Origin: Desulfobacula sp.
GTDB lineage: Bacteria > Desulfobacterota > Desulfobacteria > Desulfobacterales > Desulfobacteraceae
Assembly: GCA_011390085.1 (NCBI GenBank)
Contig: JAABTB010000017.1
Location: forward strand, 1-12,675
DNA length: 12,675 nt
Direction: 5' to 3'
Shown here: positions 6,729 to 12,675 of the stretch, piece by piece
How the letters are laid out: each line of letters starts with the position of its first letter
Numbering within the stretch: position 1 is the first letter of the stretch
Position numbers and translations under genes: made by a program
The notes under the pieces: model-generated
Databases searched by the model: none
Told to the model about the DNA's origin: nothing
Seen by the model: only the letters and a program-made list of their open reading frames with translations

Positions 6729-9009
6729 TATCTATAACGTAAATACAGGCTTCATTGGCCCCCTGGGTGGTGTATCCGAATTTTTTTGAAAGGTTGGTCA
6801 GCAGGAATTTAACATCTTTTTTGATGCGTTTATCATGGGCTTTAAACTTCTCGGTATCAAAATCTTTGATGGCATTTCTGAAGTTTTCATTTTCGATAAA
6901 AGGCTCCAACACCTTTTTTTTGAGGTTGTGGACGTATCGATCATACAAGGATTCAAACAGCCTGGTTTCCGTGATATTTTTTCCTTCTATCATAATCTCG
7001 TGGGTAAGGGTCCGGGTGGTATATTCTTTTAACACGTCATTCCGGATTTCATGTCTTCGGGTCTTGTCCATATTGGAAGAAAGAAGCCGGTTTTCAATAC
7101 TTTCAAGAAAGGCTTCAGTGACATGGATTTCTTCTTTTGTAAAAATACATTTGACGATGGAATCAATATCATTGGTAATAGCGGAAATATAATTTTTAAT
7201 ATCCTTGGCAATCTGTTCTTCATTATAATAATACAAAGATTCCTTTACCTGCTGAAGAACACTGTAATCGTACATTCTCAACAGGGACTCCAGAAACCCC
7301 GGCGGAATCATCCGTTTGGGCGGATCATCCAGTTTGTTAAAAAACATACACAGATCCGGCATATTGATCAGCCGATCCTCTTTGGCATATTTGGAATAGA
7401 ACTGATCAAACAATTTAATGGAATCCCGGCCGGACAATCCTTCCTTGCCGTAAATTTCAGACTCTGCAATTATCTTTTTCAGCATCTTGTTGTCAAGTGA
7501 TTTAATATCGTCTTCCTCAAGCCATTTGGGTATATTTCCGGAAAACAATTGCATTTTCAGCAGCATGAGCTGGTCATCACAGAAATTCTTATATTTGGCC
7601 GGATCTTTTATCCATTCGGCCAGGGCCTGGGATTTTTTGCCGATTCGAGTACAGATGATGACTCTGGCAAAATTTTCAAGCACCATGGGTAAAAAACTGC
7701 CTTCAATATGACGGCCGAAAATATTAATAAATATTTTGACTTCGGTTTTCATATCCAGGATGTAAGGGATATCAATATACTGGATCCTGTCTTCAAATGA
7801 CGGGAAGTCACGGATGCTTCGCTTATCTTCCGGATTCATCAGCGCAAAGAACAACGAAGCCACCCGTTCTTCAATGTCTTCAACCTTATGCAGGCCTTCG
7901 CTAATAATATTATGAAGCTCAACCATTCTTTCGATATTATGGGATTTGATATCCATGAGCGCATAGATCCCATTGTTGATTTTGGCAAACCTCGAATACT
8001 GGTAACTGATAATATTACTGTCTTGAAAGAGGGAATTGATCCGGTTTTGAAGCATCTCATTGGAAAGGACATTCTGCTTTAACGGGCTGTCACCGGGGTT
8101 AAAGACGCTGATTCCGTTGCCCAGTCTGCGGTTGAAATAATAGGGCCTTGCATACAGCATCTTATACACTTCCGACGGATTGCCAAGCCGCTCCAGCAAT
8201 GAATGATAAATGGACGAGCAGATGGTGCAAACCTCTTCTTTAAACACCCATTCATATTCTTTTTCCGTAAAAAGACGCCATTTGAATTCATCATTTTTAA
8301 TCAATTCATCCAGAACGATTCTTCGCTGATCCTTGGGAATGGCAAGAAAGGGATTGTCGTGGGAAATACAGGGAATCTCAATATACTCGGCCTCGGGTCC
8401 TCCGAATAATTTTTCATTTGCATCCGGTTTAAAATTCTCTTCCCCTTTTTCAACATAATGAATGAGCTTTTCAAAGGCGGATACGGTCAAAGATTTTTCC
8501 TTATCCTGAAGTTTTTTAATATTCAACCGCCATACGATTTCATATCGGAGTCCTTCTTCCGTATTGGCGTATTGTTCAAATTTTTTGAGCAGATTATTTA
8601 AAAATGTGCTTTTTCCGCATCCATGGGGCCCGTAAAAAATATAGATTCTGTTTTGCTGGGCGCCATGGCGGAGGTATTCCATCTGTTTCATAAACCGGTT
8701 GGCAAACAGCATGTCCGTAAAAAACGGATTTTCAGACCCTTCCACAAATAACCGGGAGCAATCATAATTGGTGAATGAAAGATGATCGCCTTCTTCGGAT
8801 AGGGTGTCTTGAGGCTCAACCACATAGGTTTTAATCATATCATGGAAAGTCTGAAATATATTTCTCAGAATCTGGGATGGTTTTGCATTCAGAATAGCCA
8901 GAAATTCTTCAAAGGGAACCGGCTTGAGCCTTTGATAATCCGTCATGCTCTTATCAAGCAGTTCAAGGGTTTGATCCACGGATAGGGTGTTGGGAATATG
9001 GGTTTCCAT
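6703..9009 (-). CDS. Second, divergent PrkA-family AAA+ ATPase (PrkA-like protein)
   Basis: A 768-aa cytoplasmic protein that aligns by motif with the AAA+ part of PrkA/YeaG. Walker A is 'GPHGCGKST' (127-135). PrkA-type Cys/His pairs 'PCISHDNPF' (C214, H217) and 'CTIC' (C261, C264) could bind metal. 'SRFAKINNGIYALMDI' (339-354) sits where PrkA has 'ANRGLxEFxE'. Probable sensor-1 'ALMNPEDK' (389-396) and 'EDRIQYIDIPY' (406-416) match PrkA's 'RTIKIDIPY' region. The C-terminus (about 680-768, ending near 'KKFGYTTQGANEACIYVI') resembles the C-terminal domain of the PrkA at the right edge of this window, so the two are probably paralogues. It is longer than the usual ~640-690 aa and lacks PrkA's typical Walker-B-like acidic spacing, so kinase or ATPase activity cannot be assumed. 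It starts 6 bp after spoVR stops, with GGGAG (+ strand 9022-9026) as a distant ribosome-binding site. Confidence 0.8.
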   Translation of the reverse strand: METHIPNTLSVDQTLELLDKSMTDYQRLKPVPFEEFLAILNAKPSQILRNIFQTFHDMIKTYVVEPQDTLSEEGDHLSFTNYDCSRLFVEGSENPFFTDMLFANRFMKQMEYLRHGAQQNRIYIFYGPHGCGKSTFLNNLLKKFEQYANTEEGLRYEIVWRLNIKKLQDKEKSLTVSAFEKLIHYVEKGEENFKPDANEKLFGGPEAEYIEIPCISHDNPFLAIPKDQRRIVLDELIKNDEFKWRLFTEKEYEWVFKEEVCTICSSIYHSLLERLGNPSEVYKMLYARPYYFNRRLGNGISVFNPGDSPLKQNVLSNEMLQNRINSLFQDSNIISYQYSRFAKINNGIYALMDIKSHNIERMVELHNIISEGLHKVEDIEERVASLFFALMNPEDKRSIRDFPSFEDRIQYIDIPYILDMKTEVKIFINIFGRHIEGSFLPMVLENFARVIICTRIGKKSQALAEWIKDPAKYKNFCDDQLMLLKMQLFSGNIPKWLEEDDIKSLDNKMLKKIIAESEIYGKEGLSGRDSIKLFDQFYSKYAKEDRLINMPDLCMFFNKLDDPPKRMIPPGFLESLLRMYDYSVLQQVKESLYYYNEEQIAKDIKNYISAITNDIDSIVKCIFTKEEIHVTEAFLESIENRLLSSNMDKTRRHEIRNDVLKEYTTRTLTHEIMIEGKNITETRLFESLYDRYVHNLKKKVLEPFIENENFRNAIKDFDTEKFKAHDKRIKKDVKFLLTNLSKKFGYTTQGANEACIYVIDNDLANKFK

Positions 9010-9015
9010 ATCGGT

Positions 9016-10656
9016 CTATAGCTCCCGTTTATGAAGTTTTCGGTTTTCCATGATATAAAGCATTCTTTTCCATTTGACGGGTTCAGGCTTTTTTTCTTCA
9101 GTCTGCTGAGAAGCAGGGTCCCAGAAATTTGCGTAAGCTGCTGCCGTCTTTCCGGGTGTGGCGGGTTCACTGGTCTCGAGATGAACAGGGCCACCCCATA
9201 AATATTCGATACCGATCATTGTATTTTCAATATAATCCGTTTTCAAAGGCTTGCTTTCAAATTTATGGTTCAGATACAGGACCCCGTTTTTGGTGAGAGA
9301 AAGATCCACAAATATTTCAGGAGGATGATAAAGGGTGTCCACAAGCATCTCTTTATAATCTTCCGCCTTTTTGGATTTGATATAATATTCAATGGACATC
9401 CTTGCATTGTTAAACCGTTTGCCTGCCACAAAGAGATTGTGCGCGGTCATAAATTCCTGATCAATAAATGAATTTATAAAGGTAAAATCATTAAAATTCT
9501 CCCGGACCTTCAAGATATAGTCGGCTCCTGAGGCTTTAGCCTTGTTGAATTTCTTTTTTCCAATCTCATCTTTTAACAACGCATACTCAAAGGAATAGCA
9601 GTCCCTGTCTTCCATATCCTTAATATGCTGGAACAGTCTCATGCCCAAAGCATAGGGATTGAGCCCGACCTTGGGCATGGAGGTGACGCCGGCATTGACC
9701 TTGGCATAATCTACTTCATGGCCGCAGATCCGGTCATCTCTCATGAACAGATATTCATGCCAGTAGCTGGCCCAGCCTTCATTCATGATTTTGGTTCTGA
9801 TCTGGGGCTGAAAATATAATGAGGTATTGCGGACGATCTGCATGACGGTTTTCATCCATTCATTTTCATCTTCTTTCAAAAAAGGGGAATTCCGGATGAT
9901 ATATTCCATAATGTCCAGTTCTGTTTTTCGCTTGATGAGAAGCTCTTTCCGATATAGTTCTTCAAACTCGGGATATTTATTGATCACCAGGTTAAAAAAA
10001 TCCCCATTATTGTGAAGGCCCTCATTGTATCGCGTAATTTCCTTAAGATAGTCGTTATGGGATATATGTTTAATTTTCTGCAAAAAGATATCAAAATAAA
10101 AATCCGTCCGATTCAGGGGTTGTTTTGATTCATTTAAAATATTCAGGTTCAGTTCCCTGTGATATCCAACCAGATTGTCTATTCCCCTTGAAAATTCAAT
10201 GGCGTAATCCACCCATCTCCCCTTTTCAGACCTCAGTTTTGCTATCATCCGCTTATCTGACAGGGCCTGCCCGGTGAGATCAATATCCCAGGTGTTTTTA
10301 TAAAAAAGATTATTCTGAAAAAAATCGATATGGCCTAATACATGATAGAAGATCATCACATTCAGCCAATCGGGATTGTTGTCATTGTAGAATGAAATGG
10401 CAGGCCTTGTATTAATTACGGTTTCAAATGGGTTTGAAGGATAGGCTTCGTACATGCCCTTTCCGGAAAGGACGCGAACATCATGGACCCAATAGTCATA
10501 TAGGGTCGGAATCATGACTTTCGGGCTGAGTTCTATCATATCCCGATTGGTCACAATATATTCAAGGGTTTCATCATCAAATGTCAAGCCGTGATCCATG
10601 GCCCTTAATTTGCATTCTTCCATGATGCCTTTGACATGTTGACTTACAAGTTCCAT
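9016..10656 (-). CDS. SpoVR family protein (YcgB-like)
   Basis: A 546-aa protein of the SpoVR/YcgB family. Diagnostic segments are 'YDYWVHDVRVLSGKGMYEAY' (53-72), 'ISFYNDNNPDWLNVMIFYHV' (87-106), 'HVLGHIDFFQNN' (105-116) with H105 and H109, 'MNEGWASYWHEYL' (291-303) with E293 and H300, and 'GLNPYALGMRLFQHI' (331-345). The conserved HxxxH and E/H pattern resembles a metal-binding centre, but no reaction is established for the family as far as I know. SpoVR was named from spore cortex formation in Bacillus, yet it is widespread in non-sporulating bacteria, commonly beside PrkA and DUF444 genes as here. The extreme C-terminus (about 500-525) is a Pro/Ala/Glu-rich tail before a basic end. It starts 37 bp after the DUF444 gene, with a modest AGTGAG ribosome-binding site. 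Confidence 0.95.
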   Translation of the reverse strand: MELVSQHVKGIMEECKLRAMDHGLTFDDETLEYIVTNRDMIELSPKVMIPTLYDYWVHDVRVLSGKGMYEAYPSNPFETVINTRPAISFYNDNNPDWLNVMIFYHVLGHIDFFQNNLFYKNTWDIDLTGQALSDKRMIAKLRSEKGRWVDYAIEFSRGIDNLVGYHRELNLNILNESKQPLNRTDFYFDIFLQKIKHISHNDYLKEITRYNEGLHNNGDFFNLVINKYPEFEELYRKELLIKRKTELDIMEYIIRNSPFLKEDENEWMKTVMQIVRNTSLYFQPQIRTKIMNEGWASYWHEYLFMRDDRICGHEVDYAKVNAGVTSMPKVGLNPYALGMRLFQHIKDMEDRDCYSFEYALLKDEIGKKKFNKAKASGADYILKVRENFNDFTFINSFIDQEFMTAHNLFVAGKRFNNARMSIEYYIKSKKAEDYKEMLVDTLYHPPEIFVDLSLTKNGVLYLNHKFESKPLKTDYIENTMIGIEYLWGGPVHLETSEPATPGKTAAAYANFWDPASQQTEEKKPEPVKWKRMLYIMENRKLHKREL

Positions 10657-10693
10657 ATCATTATCTCACTTTCGGATTGACCGGCCTGATGTC

Positions 10694-11866
10694 TTAACTG
10701 ATGAGCTGTTTTATGCCCTGAATGATTCTTGAATCATCCGCATTTTCATCCAGCACATCCATTTTGATGAGATTGCTGTGTTTGGTGAGTATTCCTGAGG
10801 ATTTTAAATAGTTTTCCACCTCTGTCTGCTTTGATCCCACATAGGAATGCTCCACAATGGAAATCCCGATCCTGGAAACATAGGTCAGTATTTTTTCAAT
10901 CTCGGCGATGGTCTGTTTTCCGTCTTTGTCCCAGTCATCACCATCCGTTCCATGGAAAACATAAATATTATAATCCCGGGCCAGATTCTCGCGTTCGACA
11001 ATATCGTTTACCAGCTTAAAAGCAGTAGCAACCTTAGTCCCGCCGGCTACCTTATAGGAATAATATTTGTAAAAATCAGAAACTTCCTTGGCTTCCGTGT
11101 CATGGAGGATAAACCGGGTTTCCACCTGTTTTTCATATTGGTAGAGCAGCCAGGAATACAGCATGACATGCTGGGAAACAACTGTCTGGGTAACTTTTCC
11201 GCTCATTGACCCTGAATAATCCCTTAGGAAAAATACAAGGGCCTGGGATTCAAAGTCTTTTTCCCTGGATAGAATTCTGTAAATCAAATCCCGGGGCGAA
11301 ATGATAAATTTTGTAGTATCAATATTGTCGATATCCGGAATATTCCCAAGGGTGATATTGGTTTCGACAATTCGTTTCAAAGTGGCTTTTTTATCCAGTA
11401 TCTGGCCGACTCCCCTGTTTTTATCCGTTAAATCATAAATATATCTTGCCAGGGTTCTTTTTTTACCTTTATCTTTTAGATTGGGCAGTTGAAAATCCTG
11501 GGAAAGCACTTTGCCTAATTCATAGGCATTGGATTCAAGCTCGTGCTCTCCGCCCTCGCCCTGGCCCGGGCCCTCCCCGGCGCCTTCCTCTCCTTCTTCT
11601 CCTTCCTGGGGGCGAACCGGCTGTTCTCCGATTACCTCTCCTTCTTCTCCCTCCCCGGTTCCGCCCGTGGGTTCACCTTCTCCCGGTTCCTGCTCAAGGC
11701 GTATCTCATCATGGACAAATTTTTCTTCCACTGTGGTGGGAACAATGATGATTTTCTCTTTACCCCCTGTTCCGGGCTTAACAATCCTGCCGATCCGGAT
11801 TTTTCGCTTGAATCCGTCTTCCTCCCGTCTTCTGTCTTTTTCAAGAAGTTCATCAAGGGTTATCAT
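10694..11866 (-). CDS. DUF444 family protein (YeaH/YhbH-like, von Willebrand A-like)
   Basis: A 390-aa protein of the YeaH/YhbH (DUF444) family. The N-terminal region (1-55) is basic. It is followed by a low-complexity Glu/Gly/Pro linker (about 57-108), and residues about 205-390 form a von Willebrand A-like domain. MIDAS-like motifs are visible: 'RDYSGSMS' (215-222, D-x-S-x-S), 'AGGTKVATAF' (274-283) and 'HGTDGDDW' (305-312), so it probably binds Mg2+ or Mn2+ and mediates protein contacts. In E. coli the yeaG-yeaH pair is co-transcribed and linked to starvation responses; here likewise it follows prkA by 18 bp. Its ATG at 11866 has a strong GGGAGG ribosome-binding site eight bases upstream, which fixes the start. 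The exact biochemical role is not known. Confidence 0.95.
   Translation of the reverse strand: MITLDELLEKDRRREEDGFKRKIRIGRIVKPGTGGKEKIIIVPTTVEEKFVHDEIRLEQEPGEGEPTGGTGEGEEGEVIGEQPVRPQEGEEGEEGAGEGPGQGEGGEHELESNAYELGKVLSQDFQLPNLKDKGKKRTLARYIYDLTDKNRGVGQILDKKATLKRIVETNITLGNIPDIDNIDTTKFIISPRDLIYRILSREKDFESQALVFFLRDYSGSMSGKVTQTVVSQHVMLYSWLLYQYEKQVETRFILHDTEAKEVSDFYKYYSYKVAGGTKVATAFKLVNDIVERENLARDYNIYVFHGTDGDDWDKDGKQTIAEIEKILTYVSRIGISIVEHSYVGSKQTEVENYLKSSGILTKHSNLIKMDVLDENADDSRIIQGIKQLIS
11543..11698 (-). repeat. Low-complexity Glu/Gly/Pro-coding stretch inside the DUF444 gene
   Basis: About 52 codons encode an imperfectly repetitive, almost purely acidic linker dominated by Glu and Gly (units such as GEGEEGE and EGEEGEEGAGEG). 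The DNA is GC-rich relative to the rest of the window, and its complement gives spurious Pro/Ser/Leu-rich open frames. An acidic, flexible spacer at this point is common in the YeaH family, although its length varies. Confidence 0.7.
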
Positions 11867-11874
11867 AAATTTTG

Positions 11875-11880
11875 CCTCCC
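11875..11880 (-). promoter_or_regulatory. Strong ribosome-binding site of the DUF444 gene
   Basis: GGGAGG lies eight bases before the ATG on the minus strand, within the 18-bp gap after the prkA stop codon. It is the clearest Shine-Dalgarno in the operon and suggests efficient independent initiation. Confidence 0.75.
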
Positions 11881-11884
11881 TTGT

Positions 11885-12675
11885 TTATTTGTCATCCTCT
11901 TGACTGCAGAAATATTCAATGGTCTTCTGGGCGCAGGTTCTGCAATATCCAAGTTTTTCATTCATGGTATACACCATTCTGTCATAGAGTTTTTGATTTT
12001 CCTCATTGGTCCTGTTGGCCAGCGCTCCTATAAGGGAACCGGCACCGGCGATGTCGGATTTAAGCCGGACATCGGTAATGGCCTTCACAAGTTCGAGATT
12101 ATCCATAAAATCATAATTCGGATCCACAGAAAGTTTCTGGCCGTAAATTTTTCGAATGGAGTTTCTGAAAGACGCCCTTTGCTCTTCTGTTTTGAGACCC
12201 AGTCGTTCTTCAACGTTTTTAATATAACGTTCATCGATCTTCAGGGCCCTGAGGTCTCCGGTCTGGGGGTCCCTATATTTCCACATCATATCAGGGCCCA
12301 GATGCTCTGCATCCACCCCTATGATCATATTGACGTAATTCATCACGTCCTTTTTAATGGCAAGGGGCTCGTCCATGTAAGCATTAAACATTTCCGTCAT
12401 AATCCGTTCCCGGTATAGACCCCTGGCAATCTTCAGGTCTTCCTTGAATTTTGCCCTGTCGGCAGGCTCATGAACATAATCCAGAACCGTTCTTTCAAGG
12501 GCGTTAAAAATATCCAAGGCAAACATACACTGACCTTCATTGGTTTCCGAGCTTTCCAAGAGCAACTGAACCGCCCGCCCCAAATTTCTCTGCCCCAGGC
12601 CTTTTTGTCCGAAGCGTTTGGTAATGTCCGTATCCTGATTCAGGTTGTCAATCAATTCAGCCAAGGTTTTCAAGC
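11885..12675 (-). CDS. prkA: PrkA family serine protein kinase, C-terminal part (5' end outside window)
   Basis: The frame is open to the right edge and only a TTG (12671-12673) sits near it, so this is most likely the last ~263 residues of a full PrkA. The visible part lines up with the C-terminal region of PrkA/YeaG: a helical 'GQKGLGQRNLGRAVQLLLE' (22-40, where YeaG has 'GISPRF...'), 'DERYIKNVEERLGL' (147-160; YeaG 'DERLMRSIEE...'), 'RASFRNSIRKIYGQ' (166-179), and a terminal 'LGYCRTCAQKTIEYFC' (241-256). PrkA proteins combine an AAA+ ATPase module with this C-terminal domain. They have been described as serine/threonine kinases and, in Bacillus, proposed to have ATP-dependent protease activity. 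The ATPase domain lies beyond the window. It is the first visible gene of the operon that continues with the DUF444 gene. Confidence 0.88.
   Translation of the reverse strand, partial: LKTLAELIDNLNQDTDITKRFGQKGLGQRNLGRAVQLLLESSETNEGQCMFALDIFNALERTVLDYVHEPADRAKFKEDLKIARGLYRERIMTEMFNAYMDEPLAIKKDVMNYVNMIIGVDAEHLGPDMMWKYRDPQTGDLRALKIDERYIKNVEERLGLKTEEQRASFRNSIRKIYGQKLSVDPNYDFMDNLELVKAITDVRLKSDIAGAGSLIGALANRTNEENQKLYDRMVYTMNEKLGYCRTCAQKTIEYFCSQEDDK

Noticed and set aside
11543..12418. Long (291-codon) open frame on the + strand, antisense to the DUF444 and prkA genes
   Set aside because: It lies wholly opposite two well-supported genes, begins inside the Glu/Gly linker complement, and has no recognisable domain. 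Its openness follows from the composition of the opposite strand.
11885..12673. A complete stand-alone 262-aa gene starting at the TTG at 12673
   Set aside because: The frame is still open at the window edge and the sequence corresponds to the C-terminal part of full-length PrkA, so it is more likely the tail of a longer gene.

Overview
The window reads like a chromosomal segment of a Gram-negative, anaerobic Desulfobacterota-type bacterium (Desulfobacteraceae-like). That placement is an inference from moderate GC content, gene style, and an acetyl-CoA hydrolase/transferase fused to a GNAT domain. No rRNA, tRNA, CRISPR array or insertion sequence is visible, and nearly all of the DNA is coding.

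Left part (1-3117): the 3' end of a small gene on the + strand, whose C-terminus looks like the DNA-binding 'recombinase' module of serine recombinases. It converges with a TetR-family regulator on the - strand, with one base between their stop codons. The regulator is divergent from a 629-aa protein joining a CoA-transferase/acetyl-CoA-hydrolase fold to a C-terminal GNAT acetyltransferase domain. The shared 210-bp intergenic region holds two perfect palindromes that could be operators. At the position where 4-hydroxybutyrate CoA-transferase-type enzymes carry the catalytic glutamate, this protein appears to have glutamine.

Main part (3234-12675, all - strand, read right to left): a tightly packed apparent operon. 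In order of transcription it has the C-terminal part of a PrkA/YeaG serine protein kinase (running off the right edge), a DUF444/YeaH von Willebrand A-like protein, a SpoVR/YcgB protein, a second and divergent PrkA-like AAA+ ATPase of 768 aa, and mfd (transcription-repair coupling factor). Gaps are 18, 37 and 6 bp, and the last two genes overlap by 26 bp.

The first three genes form the PrkA-DUF444-SpoVR stress/starvation module known in many non-sporulating bacteria (yeaG, yeaH and ycgB in E. coli). The unusual points are the second PrkA-like ATPase inside the module and the translational overlap of that ATPase with mfd. Together they suggest that this kinase/ATPase system and transcription-coupled repair are co-expressed. 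This is the best candidate here for an under-described system.
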